From Notospermus geniculatus (Eukaryota > Nemertea > Pilidiophora > Heteronemertea > Lineidae): a stretch of DNA of 64,000 nt. The notes under the pieces are model-generated. The model was not told the origin of the DNA and did not search any database. It worked only from the letters and a program-made list of their open reading frames with translations. The stretch is taken from the NCBI GenBank assembly GCA_002633025.1, contig NMRB01000869.1, positions 118,776 through 182,775 of the forward strand. Direction: 5' to 3'. Made by a program: the position numbers and the translations under genes. Below, one piece after another: positions 32,918 through 43,122 of this stretch; the first letter of the stretch is position 1, and each line of letters begins with the position of its first letter.

Positions 32918-33604
32918 CACGCCCCGAACCCATCGGCTTTTGGCCCCTGAACCCGAGTAACTTCGGTACGAAAGATATATCTGCCAACAACATCAGTACA
33001 CAAGGTTACCACTTGGCAAAGAGCGAAGGGCCATGCTACATCCTTGACACGGCGTTTGGGTTTGACCCTCGAGCGAGGTCACACATCCGGGTCATGAAGT
33101 CAGACAAAATGGCGGTACAGAGCTTCACAATGGTCATATACGTGAATCCTATGAAGAAAGGCGCCGGTGTGATATTTGACTACAAATTAGATTCAGGCAA
33201 AGGCGACAAAGGGGAGGTAGGCCTATACTGCCTCTTGCTGTTAACAGAGAAGATTAGATGCAATGTCAACTTTGGTGAGGGGACAGAGAAACAGTCCACA
33301 AGTCTGGAGGGTCCGCCGGTTGCCATCAACGCCTGGTCTCATGTTGCAATCACCTTTGACAAACTCACGAAGAAGTTTGATATAACCGTTAATGACAAAA
33401 GTACATCGAGTTCCTCAACTTCGCCAACCTCCGGCACAGCCTTGGACCACCAGTGGAAGAGTGGTGAACTGATCTTAGGTGCGAGGATGAATAAGTCAAC
33501 CTCGATGGATGGATACTTCTCCGGCAAAATGGCGAATTTCATGATGTTCGACAGAGCACTTTCAAAAGCGGATATATCCACTTTGAAAATCAGATGCCCG
33601 AAAG
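32918..33604 (+). CDS. LamG-like domain exon 2 (gene C)
   Basis: The 229-codon exon runs from CTTTCCCGACAG to GTAAGGTT, phase 1. PIGFWPLNPSNFGT, SEGPCYILDTAFGF, MAVQSFTMVIYVNP, NAWSHVAITFDKL, SGELILGARM and SGKMANFMMFDRALSKADIS end in the Cys of RCPKG. It is the longest of the LamG2 exons because of short insertions (GKGDKGEVG and a Ser-rich loop SSSSTSPTSG). It is the first domain exon after the gene C leader. Confidence 0.87.
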
Positions 33605-33679
33605 GTAAGGTTTTCTGAATCATGCGTAATCTAAATATGGAATATGAAATAGAAATCGGGTTTCGAAGGTGATAAGACA

Positions 33680-33770
33680 TTGCTTCCTACCAGATTCAAA
33701 CCCACGGACCCTCGCATGAGGCATCAATCGCCAGCACTAAGCAGCACGAATCTAACCGAATCTGGGATTC
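33680..33770 (-). mobile_element. tRNA-derived SINE remnant
   Basis: On the minus strand TGATGCCTCATGCGAGGGTC followed by GTGGGTTTGAATCTGG has the spacing and B box of a tRNA-derived SINE head. The A box is eroded. Confidence 0.4.
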
Positions 33771-33914
33771 GGTTAGTCTGACAGCGTAAGCTATAATGTT
33801 GGATTTGGGCTACTCAAGGCAAACCCGAGTTCACTAGTCATTGCAGTAGTGGTATGTTGATTGATACGAAATGTCCTCCGCCATATTGCCGCTCTTTACA
33901 CTTTTCTTTTTAAG

Positions 33915-34514
33915 CTTTTTTCCCGTTGAACCCAACCAAGTCCGGATTCGATGAGGTTACACGTAACTTTCTCCCAACGAAACCGGTCGGTAATATCTAT
34001 CCTACGGTAGGCCCGTGCGGATATCCAAACACTGCCTACAGGTTCAGTCGTGCGTACGTCAAGGTGCAACACAACGGCAAACTCACCCTGCAAGGGAGTT
34101 TCACATTTGCGATGATTATACGCCCACGAATTAGTGCAGGAGTACCGCTCATTGACTACATAAATCATGGCATCCAATTCTGGTTTTGGGAGAAGCCGAA
34201 TCATCTTTATCTACGTGCACCTTCTGGGGGAGCGACCTTCAGTACGCTGGTGGTCCCAGTTGGGAAGTGGACAATGGTTGCTGTGAGTTCCAACTCCGTG
34301 ACTGGAGTAACGCAGTTCGTAATGGACGATAAGATACAGTACGTGCAAGCATCTTTTATCAAACAACGCAGAAGGACAGACAGTCCCCTTTTAATCGGAG
34401 GGACACTTGCCCGAAAAAAATGGTATTTTGACGGTGATATATCATCAGTCATGATCTTCACCGAGGCACTCACACCGTTGGAGATACGGACGGCCTTGCC
34501 GAATTGTCCCGAAG
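33915..34514 (+). CDS. LamG-like domain exon 3 (gene C)
   Basis: The 200-codon exon lies between TTTCTTTTTAAG and GTAAATG, phase 1. It has FFPLNPTKSGFDEVT, VGPCGYPNTAYRF, LQGSFTFAMIIRP, GIQFWFWEKPNHLYL, GKWTMVAVSSNS, SPLLIGGTL and GDISSVMIFTEALTPLEIR, ending LPNCPEG. It is more diverged from A and B in the middle (GVPLIDYINHG) and in the loop before the SPLLIG strand. Read-through of the donor would stop within three codons, unlike gene A. Confidence 0.87.
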
Positions 34515-35020
34515 GTAAATGTATGTAGTTGGCTACTCGCCCTCCACAACTAAACTGCACACGTTGTTTGTATTGATGAGATCCACGGCGNCTGGCGTAA
34601 AAATAAACCATTAGTGTTGGTCGCATGGCAGTAAAACTTACATCATCGTGTAGCAGATGAAATTTTCTTTTAAACTCATTCCTTTTTTTCTTAAATTAAG
34701 AGATCCGATAGCGATAAGGACAACGTCATTTGTGTCATTCTTCCTGTAGAAAAATGTACAGGAAATTTTTTCATGACGCAACGTCAACACCTAAAATGAC
34801 GTCAATGACGTCGTTTCCGTACAATCGCTCGCAGCGCCGACCTGCCGGGATAAACCGCAGGGCGGGTTCCTCATTGTTTTTTTTCAATAATTTGCAATAC
34901 TAAGCAAAAATACCCGTAAAAATAAAGCTTCGGTCTTGATACTGAGATGCCAGGAAATCGCATCTTTTTATTCTACGGCCTTCTAGATTTCAAAATTTTC
35001 TGCGGAGGCCCCCAGACCCC

Positions 35021-35087
35021 TAGATCGATCACAATCTCCACTCGGCAGCCTCATTGAGGCTGCCGAGTGGAGATTGTGATCGATCTA
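35021..35087. repeat. Near-perfect 67-nt hairpin
   Basis: TAGATCGATCACAATCTCCA ... TGGAGATTGTGATCGATCTA, arms continuing to CTCGGCAGCCTCATTGAGGC at the centre. It pairs almost without mismatch. Such a stem would resist sequencing and could be cut by Dicer, but the lack of any real loop makes it look more like a recent inverted repeat than a microRNA. Confidence 0.85.
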
Positions 35088-35693
35088 CCCAGACCCCCCG
35101 TCGGCGCCCGCCTGCAACGACCGCCGCCCTGGCCCTCCTCTGTGCCAAAAATCCTGGACCCGCGCCTAAATAGGGACTCTACAGGCAACTATAGCTCATA
35201 TCAGTGTGACCACTTCATCATAGGTGTCGCTTGCAACTGACAACCTACGGCATTCGGAAAAACCTGAGGCGAACTGCTTATCTATCCACTGGGCGGTGCA
35301 TTTCACCTCGGACACAAGTCCAAGGCAGCCATAGGCCTATTGTTTATCAACAAACCCACGTGACCGCCGGCGTCAGGGCCGTGGGACTATTTTGGCCGAA
35401 TTTTGGCCTGTTAAGATGTTGAACCTTATTTGCTGGATAAGTTTAGGCATATTATATATAAACGTACCGGTATCTCACTCAATCTGCCAATTATTCATCC
35501 AATAACACAACGTTTTTGTGTGACCTAGTTAGTTCATGCGTAGGGTGCTGCAGGTGTGATGAGGCGAACCCGCATTTGAACTCTCACAAACGGGCAGCAA
35601 TCGTTGCGCATTCAAGATGGCTACCTAGGAATTGTGTCCGAGGGGAAATGCGAGTGTCTACGGCAATTGCCGAACAGTTGCCTTTGGAAGTTC

Positions 35694-36500
35694 AGAATGA
35701 ACCTACGGATTTGGGCTTCAAATGTTGATGTTATTTAGTGTATTTTACTTACGACACATGTCGCAGTTAGGTTCTCGTGCCAACCGATCGGTGTAACGAG
35801 CACATCAAAATGCCTCCGGCGAGGGTGACTGTAGGGTCGTTTTAAAAGAAGTTTTTCGCTAATACGCATTTCAAGTGTTCTGATCAGTCATTGCGGTCTT
35901 AGCAAAACTCTCACACCCAGGCCCTTAAGTGGAACACACCAAGCAATCTCGACTTTGTGTTTAAGTCGAATAATTGATTTCAGATCCTCGTGGACTGAAA
36001 ATCAGGAAATGTGTGAGGACTTTTACTGCTAAAACTTTGCTAGATTTCAAGTGCTGGATATCAAAAGTACTCGAACGAACATTACTGGCTTGTGAAACAG
36101 TATCGGTTTGTATTTTCAAGGGCAGCCTCTATTAAAGATAATGTATCACAGGTATTTTTGCGGGCCACGAAAATCATTGTTTACATGTATTTACATTTTG
36201 TTTGTTTGTGTCCAGTCTTTCTTTGTCTTACGAGTAATTTGTTGGTGGCATGCCCCTCTAGAAATTCCTTTGATACCGAAAGTATTCAATTTGGTGGGTT
36301 GGCATGTCCCAAAAGTCCAAAATAACATAATGTAAACATGAATGTTTACAAACATTGAATGTAAACAATGAAGTCATGATACATTATCTTTAATGTGCTC
36401 ATTACACCGATCGGTTGGCATGAGAATCCAACTCTGACATGTATTGCAAGTGAAATACACAAACATCAACATTTTAGCCCATATCCGTATAGGTTTCAGT
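35694..36500. mobile_element. 800-bp foldback with nested inner palindrome
   Basis: The left arm contains GTGCCAACCGATCGGTGTAA then CGAGCACATC, the right arm GTGCTCATTACACCGATCGG then TTGGCATGAG; the arms extend through ACATGT and AAACATCAACA. Inside, TTAAAGATAATGTATCA (36133) pairs with TGATACATTATCTTTAA (36377-36393). A solo right arm is at 52955-53113. Confidence 0.75.
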
Positions 36501-37016
36501 TGCTAGCGCCACCTGTGAGGAAGTGAACGCACTGAGAGGCTGGGAATGTAACTGCCGAATCTCTGTGATTGGAGAATGCCTCACCCAATCTCGTACCCGG
36601 AGTTCAGCATTGCCACATTAAACTCTGGAAATGCCTAGACCGGTACTACTTTTGCATAGTGCAAATGCATTGTTCAAGGCGGATGAATTTCTGACCGTTG
36701 CACAAGCAATTGCGTAGGGATTCGAAAGAGTTCGTACTTTGTTACTTAATAAAGCGTTGAATAATCAACGGAATGTTAAAATACATGTAGTAGGCCTAGT
36801 ATTTTTACAAATACTGGAACAAATGTTTTGGTACGATTACTTTATCAAAATAATTTGTAAAATGGATGAGCACAAGAATCTTGTGCTGGGTTTAGCCGTT
36901 TTCAGAGGTCTTAGCCAAGGAACGACGGTGCCTCACCGGTAAGGTATGTACATGTACCATTACTACAGGGTGCCGTCCCGGTGAAATAAAACTCCTTTCG
37001 TCATTTTCCCATCCAG

Positions 37017-37667
37017 GTCTCCGTCCTCTAGGACATGGGCCACTTGACTCCAGGACATTTGGAAGCGACGTAGTGGGAACCTTCAGATGGTCACAGACAG
37101 GGGTGACGACTATTGGTCCATGCGGCGTCCAGGGCGGGGCCTACGTCTTTGGCGCAGGGAAGACATCTTGTATGAAGGTCGTACCAACCAAGGCTGTGGC
37201 ATTCAAGGAAGATTTCACAATCACCTTGTTTATAAAACCAACCAAACTCAAGACAGCGACCCTGATAGAGTACAGGGGCAACAAGACCTTGCATGTCATT
37301 CTCTCATCGGGACATACCCTGGCAGTTCGTGTTCTGCTTCGAAACCTCGGCCGAAGTAACTCCCAGGAAACGACGAAGTTGGTGACATCTTCCTTAAAGG
37401 TGGCCGTGAACAAATGGAACTTTGTGGCAGTGGCGTACAGCTACGGGGAGGGAGTTCTAACCTTCTACAAAGATACCACTAGCCAGGAGTTCAAGATCAC
37501 TGAGTATAAAATATCCGACTTAGGCGCCTCTAGTTCTTACTTTGGTTGTGAACAAAGAGGGTCCACCATTCTCCCAACATTTACAGGAGCGATGTCGAAT
37601 CTGATGATCTTCGACAGAGTTCTAACTTCTCTAGAAATGAGAAGGATCCGGACTAGCTGTCCAAGAT
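37017..37667 (+). CDS. LamG-like domain exon 4 (gene C)
   Basis: The 217-codon exon lies between TTTTCCCATCCAG and GTAAGTTG, phase 1. It has LGHGPLDSRTFGSDVVG, TIGPCGVQGGAYVFGAGK, FKEDFTITLFIKP, VNKWNFVAVAYSYGEGVLTF and AMSNLMIFDRVLTSLEMRR, ending in SCPR. It is orthologous to the gene B exon at 26922. The Trp of the GHWPLD motif is Gly here (GGG for TGG), an unusual loss at a core position of the edge strand. The split codon with the next exon gives Tyr (T|AT). Confidence 0.85.
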
Positions 37668-37903
37668 GTAAGTTGAACCTGCTGACAAAGTGTAAGTTTT
37701 AAAAAATGTGAAAGATGGCGTTAAACTTCGTAAAAGCAGTACGTACTGGGAAAATGTAAAATAGAACTTCCTGAGTTGCAACTGTGTGCAGGAGCAGGAG
37801 TTCGAACATCGTATCCTCGGTTGTGATATTCAACGGTCTGTTTGCACTATTCCAGTCTATGAAGTTTGAGCCGATGTCTTTAAAAAACGTTAGTTACTTC
37901 ATG

Positions 37904-37949
37904 CTTTCCATTGGCGCGTTTCCGTGCGCGGAAACGCGCCAATGGAAAG
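37904..37949. repeat. E2 palindrome, minimal copy
   Basis: CTTTCCATTGGCGCGTTTCC then GTGCGCGGAAACGCGCCAAT then GGAAAG is a perfect inverted repeat. It is the same family as the outer element at 9085-9327 but lacks any insert. Confidence 0.85.
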
Positions 37950-38043
37950 TGCAGGCCTTAGGAGTCGTCAGAAATGGCTGTGGTGTGGCACTGATTGTGA
38001 TTCGACCATTACAGTATGCTCGCAATTGTATCATTCTTTCTAG

Positions 38044-38219
38044 ATTCTAGTCCGGCAGGGCGGCCGAGAGATGACGCGAAGTCAGTGGTGAGGTGTCCTA
38101 AAGACAGGGTTGGCTTCTCCTGTCAATGTGATAAAGAATTCCTTTGCGATGGTGCATACTTCACGAGTAACACCGAGTGCAGCGCCTGGCATAAAGGTGG
38201 AAGCACTATCCCCATAAAG
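38044..38219 (+). CDS. Cys-rich exon 1 of PCSK9-V-like region (gene C)
   Basis: The exon starts in phase 1 after TTCTTTCTAG and ends in phase 0 at ATAAAG|GTATAC (58 codons plus the split codon). The product reads KSVVRCPKDRVGFSCQCDKE, a DGAYFTSNTECSAW segment, and IPIK at the end. Together with the first residues of the next exon (AVVRC) this makes one module of the pattern C ... GaYxxxNTC ... x-V-x-C. That pattern resembles the modules of the PCSK9 C-terminal Cys/His-rich domain. The phase-0 donor was preferred over an earlier GT (38197) because it alone joins the next exon in an open frame. Confidence 0.68.
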
Positions 38220-38600
38220 GTATACTTGTATGTTGTTGGATGCATTTGCACGTGACTGTATTTCCTGTTCTTTGCCGATAATGTCGTCTCCCGCACCATC
38301 TCGAAATGCACTCGTATCATCTTCCACAACACCAACAATTTCATCATCCTCATTATCATAATCCATGATCGGCTATTTTCGGTACTCGTCGTCGTTCATC
38401 GTCGACTATGATCGTAAGATGTCGGTAATGCCTGCAGCTAGGCGATATTGAAAGTGAGCAAAATCGGTTGTTGACGCTGTGTGCCTGGACGCGATGCGTG
38501 GAATCCTCTCGCCAGCAATGTTCACCCATTGTCAAACAATACCAAAGCCGATATCGGCCTAGTCTGCGGTGGCTGGCGAGAAGATCGGTGGCGATCAGGG

Positions 38601-38725
38601 GTGGCCGCATAGAAACTCCGCTAGCGGCGCTAGCGGAGCCCATCTGCCGATAGTGCTGTACATTTTTCCATGCATTTTAACACCGATAGGCTGTCGAAGC
38701 ACTGGCGGAGTTTCTATGCGGCTAC
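38601..38725. repeat. Hairpin with GCCGCATAGAAACTCCGC arms
   Basis: GTGGCCGCATAGAAACTCCGCTAG is mirrored by CTGGCGGAGTTTCTATGCGGCTAC; CCGATAG near the centre pairs with CTATCGG-type sequence. It lies just before the larger foldback at 38739. Confidence 0.8.
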
Positions 38726-38738
38726 CCCAGATCACTTG

Positions 38739-39163
38739 CGGTATCACTGTAAAAACGAATGGGCTCGAGAGACTCATGATTTTGTCCACTACCTGAACAC
38801 ATGGGTTTGAAATGTGTTCAATGGAGAATGGGTCCATGGTGCCCAGAATATTTGTTCTTCGAGCCTGAAACGGACAGGTCTATAGGTTCCAGTAACCCAT
38901 AATGAGAGTTTCATAGGCCACTTTGGCCCATCTACGAATGCTACCGTGGGGTGTTGGCACCCATGAGCAGCAATAGTAGATGGGCCAAAGTGACCTGTGA
39001 AACTGGTCATTATGGGTTACTGGAACCTAAGGACATCCTCGTTTCAGGTTCGAAGAACAAATATTCTGGGTACCATGGACCCATTCTCATCTCAAACCCA
39101 CGTTCCCAGGTAGTGGACAAAATCATGGGTCTCTCGAGCCCATTGGTTTTTACGGTGATTTCA
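38739..39163. mobile_element. 425-bp foldback MITE
   Basis: The left end GCGGTATCACTGTAAAAACG pairs with a right end containing GTTTTTACGGTGATTTCACC. The arms extend through GGGCTCGAGAGAC, AGAACAAATATTCTGGG, GGTTCCAGTAACCCATAATG and TGGCCCATCTAC. It sits within the intron between Cys-rich exons 1 and 2. Confidence 0.85.
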
Positions 39164-39413
39164 CCTAGTGTGCTGGATTTTTTTAGAAACCATCAGAATT
39201 TGTTCTCGTCGCCATGGTGAAGCCCTGTGTAAACCGATTGGAGCCTATTAAAATATATACCTTTAAACATGTTAAACGTCGTCACTCACCCCCGTGCTAC
39301 GGTCCATGCAACACCTTTCTCCCCGCCTAATGAAACAGGAAATGTCACGACGATAGTGGAACGGTGACTGATTTTCAACCCGTCAATGTGACCCCAACCC
39401 CTTTCTATTCTAG

Positions 39414-39538
39414 GCAGTCGTGAGGTGTTCTTACCAAGAAAACTTACCCTACAAGCGGCTAACGATTGCGAATAAACCAGCACCGAGTATATCGTGTCCT
39501 GAAGGCTACGTGGCTTATGGATGTTCTGCACACACGTG
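39414..39538 (+). CDS. Cys-rich exon 2 of PCSK9-V-like region (gene C)
   Basis: The exon starts in phase 0 after TTTCTATTCTAG and ends in phase 2 before GTAGGTG. It opens AVVRC, closing the first module with exon 1, then continues through KPAPSISCPEGYVAYGCSAH. The I-x-C-P-x-G-Y-x-x-x-G-C-S-A motif is the strongest match to the V/M modules of PCSK9, where an equivalent C-x-x-G-x-x-L-T-G-C-S stretch occurs. Reading it in the phase-1 frame gives a stop after 20 codons, but only the phase-0 frame connects to exons 1 and 3. Confidence 0.7.
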
Positions 39539-39751
39539 GTAGGTGTTTTTGGGGATATCCCGAAGGCGATGGCTTCGGTCGACCGATCTACTCTCAACTT
39601 GTAGAACGGAAAGGATCAAGTGAGCTGGTGGATGAGCTGCTCCTTGAGTTCCCCAGAAAGGTTTCTGAAGAGATCCGGGAGATAATATGAAACTCACATC
39701 GAAGCTACTGGTGCCCCAACATGTATTGAACCAAAACCTATTATTTTCCAG

Positions 39752-39872
39752 GGTTACCAGGCTAATCAAGAAATCGGTGCCGACTCTGCTTCAGGAGAAT
39801 AACACATGTACTATCGTTGACCAGGACTGGAGGAGATCGACCATCCAAGTGCAATGCGTTAGGGGTAGGTAG
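39752..39872 (+). CDS. Cys-rich terminal exon of PCSK9-V-like region (gene C)
   Basis: It starts in phase 2 after ATTATTTTCCAG, so the codon TG|G gives Trp. It then reads VTRLIKKSVPTLLQENNTC, TIVDQDWRR and STIQVQCVRGR before TAG (39870-39872). ENNTC...VQC completes the second module begun in exon 2. An alternative donor lies at AGGG|GTAGGT (39864), so a further exon is possible, but using the stop makes the whole gene C frame close exactly. Confidence 0.68.
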
Positions 39873-40150
39873 GTCGGAGGGGCGGCGGTTCAGAATTGGG
39901 AAGGGGCCATAACCCTGTAAAAATCAGTAAAATATTTGTGATAAAGAATTGGAGCGTCTTGGCGGAGCCCCCAGTGATTTGCCTCAGAAACTCCAAGATG
40001 TGGTGCTGGTGACGTCATGATCAATTGACCAATAGGAGGCGATACGGAAAAAGTTAATGCCCTGCGGATCCATTCATGCTTGATTGAGCACCAATCAGTA
40101 GAACTTTTTTATTGTATTGGCCCGCTAGAACTTTGCTGCCCTCTTTTGGC

Positions 40151-40156
40151 AATAAA
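40151..40156 (+). promoter_or_regulatory. Candidate poly(A) signal of gene C
   Basis: AATAAA about 280 bases after the gene C stop. It lies in a dispersed repeat (GAGCACCAATCAG ... TTTTGGCAATAA) that also occurs at about 5870-5945, where the hexamer is AATAAG, so its use is uncertain. Confidence 0.35.
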
Positions 40157-40258
40157 CGCGACTGACTGCTCCCATTCTACTTCTTTGAAAGACAAGAAAA
40201 TTCCAAAAATACCTGCTCAAAAATAAACACTTTTCGGCTGTGCCTACCGACTAAAGGC

Positions 40259-40567
40259 CCTTGTTGTTTTTGTTTTGATTAAGGCACAGCGCCGTCTGTT
40301 AATCAACGGTGACACTACGCTATGGCACAGGCCCCTGGAGAGCTATCAGTGAGTTTAGAACACGTACCTAACCAAATGTAGCTAAAAAAACACAACACGT
40401 ATCTAAAAACACACCCCGAGTTCACGAATTCGTGAGCTCGGCGTGTGTTTTTTGGTTAAATACGTGTTCTAAACTCACTGATAGCTCTCCAGGGGCCTGT
40501 GCCATAGCGTAGTGTCACCGCTGATTAATAGACGGCGCTGTAGGCTAATCAAAACAATAACAACTTT
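40259..40567. mobile_element. Foldback MITE, AGCGCCGTCTGTTAAT type, copy 1
   Basis: The arms contain TTGTTTTTGTTTTGATT, CAGCGCCGTCTGTTAAT, GTGACACTACGCTATGGCAC and CTATCAGTGAGTTTAGAACA, with their complements on the right. The centre contains GAATTCGTGAGCTCGG. A longer relative with TTAA ends is at 46277. Confidence 0.85.
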
Positions 40568-41068
40568 CGGATGTCTCCCTTTAAATGGCGCGATACTGTC
40601 TTTAACCATTTTAGAAGTGAAAACTGTACATGATCGCCAAGTCGTCATGGTCTGTTGGTCTGTGATTCATTTAATCAGTCACGAATTTCGGATTCGGGAC
40701 ATGGTAAGTACCCTCTTAGGGTTGACATGTCAGGAAAAAATCATCTTGAGACGGACTGAAGGCACGAACAAGAAGGTATGTGTATTTTAGCTCGAGAGTT
40801 ATTTTTATGTGGCGGCGGGAGATTCTTTTACTTTGCACGAATGTATTAAACCAATCTCATAATTTCATTAACTGACTCATTCATAGCAAAAATTATTTAT
40901 TGGAGTTGACCCAATTTATATTATGTTGTGGGTCACTCAGGATAACTTTGGCATGTCAAAGCAAAACCATGCTGACATTTGCCATTTTCCATTCTGACAG
41001 GGAAGTTTGCGTGGATGTGTGAATACGCGAATGAGGTACCAGGGTATGCGGTGCGTGTGAGACAATAG

Positions 41069-41813
41069 AGAGGTTTCCCAAATCTGACGAAACACGAAGT
41101 AGGAAATACGATATTCAACTTCATTTCCAGGATCTAATGTATTTCAGGAGATGGTTGGTACCAGAAATGTCTCTGCTGACAGTGCGTCTTTTAGCATATC
41201 ATATACGACCGAGAGGGTTATGGTGCATTTTGAGTTTTTAAATTTCCACTTTGCATCTACAAAGTGGAAACGAAAATACACCGTAATGCGGGTGATCCAC
41301 CGAATTTACGACGAGTTTACGATCAGTTTGCGATTAGTTCACGACGGCAGTCGTCAACGAATCGCAAACTCGTCGTAAACTAGTCGCAAACTGATCGTAA
41401 AGAAATGACGTGACGTTGAAGCTGATCCACCGAACCAAATCAAATACATGTATTTGATCTCGTCGTAAACTCGTCGCAAACTAGTCGTTAACAGAATTCA
41501 GTCGTGAACGAGTCGCAAACTAGTCGTTAACAGAATTCAGTCGTGAACGAGTCGCAAACTCGTTGTGAACGAATTGTGAACGCTGATCCAACTGCTATAA
41601 TTTTTCGTCGTGAACTTGTCGCAAACGCGTCGTGAACTAATCGCAAATTGATCGTAAACTCGTCGTAAAGTCGGTGGATCACCCACCACGCTAAAAGACG
41701 CTCTTGCAGCAGGCGATATTTGTGGTACCAACCACCTCCTGAAATACATTACGTCATGGAAATGAAGTCCAATTTCGTACTTTGTACATCGTGTTTCTCA
41801 GATTTTCTCATTC
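41069..41813. mobile_element. Foldback element containing an array of TCGTAAACT-like units
   Basis: The outer arms GAGGTTTCCCAAATCTGACG ... TTCAGGAGATGGTTGGTACC are inverted at the right end. The inner part (41290-41685), bounded by GGGTGATCCACC / GGTGGATCACCC, holds about 25 copies of a short motif such as TCGCAAACT, TCGTAAACT and TCGTGAAC. A second copy of the outer element at 53852-54250 lacks the inner array. Confidence 0.8.
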
Positions 41814-42798
41814 CCTTGTACAGAGAGGAATTCTCTATCGATAGGTCGGCAAATTTCATACTAAAATCCCACGATTTTTTTTTCACCATTTCGCCCCTCA
41901 CTATATACAACAAAAACTTTGGCTCTGTTGGGTTGTGACACCAATGACAAAATGTCACACCCGCCGCCCTCGCGAATTTTCACCATTTTTGCAGCTCCTC
42001 ATTGAAATCAATAATTTCTACCTCTAATATTTTTTTCTGCAGACATTTTGAAGTCGCCGATATCCATAAATCTGATTTTTGCCAAGATCTTCTGGAGATG
42101 GCTGAAAATCGTGCCGAATGTCCAGTTAAAGGACCACGGTATTGCCACTTTTTCTCGACAGCCGGCGCCACCGCGCCACTCTCCAACCCGAGGGTCTAAC
42201 TACGTTTCGGCGAATGACCCGATTTACTGCGTACATTTTGTAATGCATTTTTGTAGTTCGTCTTACTGCCGCTAGGTGGCTCCCTTTATGTCGGCAGTCA
42301 AATAACTGTCAAATAACGCATTTGAGATCCAATACCGTGCTCCTTTAATTCAGGCCATGCGTATAGCTTTGATCCAGACGGGACAATGATGAATGGACGG
42401 TAGGCCTACAAAAGCATACCAGTGCGGACAACTTTTGATATTAATATCTAAAGAAATCTTCTTGAAAGCAAACTAAGGAAGGAAAATCTGGGTTAAAAGT
42501 GGCGAGTCACAGTAACGAATCGCTTAGTACGCAGTGGACCGGCAAAACGCTGCAGAAATGCTGGAAATAAAATTGCTTTATGAGGTAAAACAATCCTTGT
42601 CCGCCATGTATCATGGCTGTTTATACTTGAATCATTGGTGATCATAATGTTGCGACAATTGTGTCAAGTGCCATCCTGGCTGTCTATCATAAAACGATGA
42701 CAGTCGGTTATTGACATATCAAATATATCGGCCTTAATTTTGGAGTCTCCCCGTGTGGCGGTATTTGCAGGAATATTGTCGAAGTTGACGGTGCTAAA

Positions 42799-42850
42799 AT
42801 GATATATTCGCTTGTTCTGCTGTGTGTAGCGTTCTCCGTATCGTTTGCGG
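42799..42850 (+). CDS. Signal-peptide exon of three-Ig surface protein
   Basis: The ATG begins MIYSLVLLCVAFSVSFA, a 17-codon leader ending in S-F-A, an ideal cleavage motif, followed by one base and GTAAGTTT (phase 1). It is the first exon of a gene with exons at 43339-43635, 44795-45067, 45862-46149 and 47176-47252. The chain is 987 nt, 329 codons including the stop, with all junctions in phase 1. The 52-nt leader exon has the same layout as in the LamG genes but no sequence similarity to them. Confidence 0.85.
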
Positions 42851-42890
42851 GTAAGTTTGCCTTTGGTCTTTTATATTCAATATACATATA

Positions 42891-43122
42891 ATGTACGCTA
42901 AACTCCCACTTACCTGTCCCATTCCTGAACTCGGAACAAACGACCAAATCCTAAGTTGAAGATATCGCACGCTGTCATTCTTTGCCAGGCTCGGGAGTGG
43001 GACAAGTAAGTGGACAGGACATTACTGTTTCTGACCATACCCCACCCCGTTATCTTCAACTTAGGATTTAGTCATTTTTTCCGAGTTCAGGAATGGGACA
43101 GGTAAGTGGGAGTTTAGAGTAT
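42891..43122. mobile_element. Foldback element in Ig gene intron 1
   Basis: CTAAACTCCCACTTACCTGT then CCCATTCCTGAACTCGG on the left is mirrored by CCGAGTTCAGGAATGGGACA then GGTAAGTGGGAGTTTAG on the right. AAATCCTAAGTTGAAGATA pairs with TATCTTCAACTTAGGATTT nearer the centre. Confidence 0.85.

Larger units (their letters stand above)
34515..37016. other. Long gene C intron with repeats only
   Basis: This 2.5-kb intron between LamG3 and LamG4 holds a near-perfect hairpin (35021-35087), a large foldback (35694-36500) and one N at 34591. No additional exon with acceptor, domain motif and donor was found. Confidence 0.6.
30531..39872 (+). other. Gene C locus: LamG2-LamG3-LamG4-PCSK9-V-like secreted protein
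   Basis: Model: 30531-30585, 32918-33604, 33915-34514, 37017-37667, 38044-38219, 39414-39538, 39752-39872. Phases are 1,1,1,1,0,2 and all joins match. The sum is 2415 nt, exactly 805 codons, ending in TAG. The protein would have a signal peptide, three LamG-like domains and two Cys-rich modules with no membrane segment, so it is a secreted protein of 804 residues before processing. This combination is not one I recognise. Confidence 0.78.

Noticed and set aside
36861-36942. Leader-like peptide MDEHKNLVLGLAVFRG just before gene C LamG4
   Set aside because: It starts MD like the true leaders but has charged residues early, no good phase-1 donor (only GGTCTTA or a CACCG|GTAAGG in another phase), and would leave an intron of about 77 bases.
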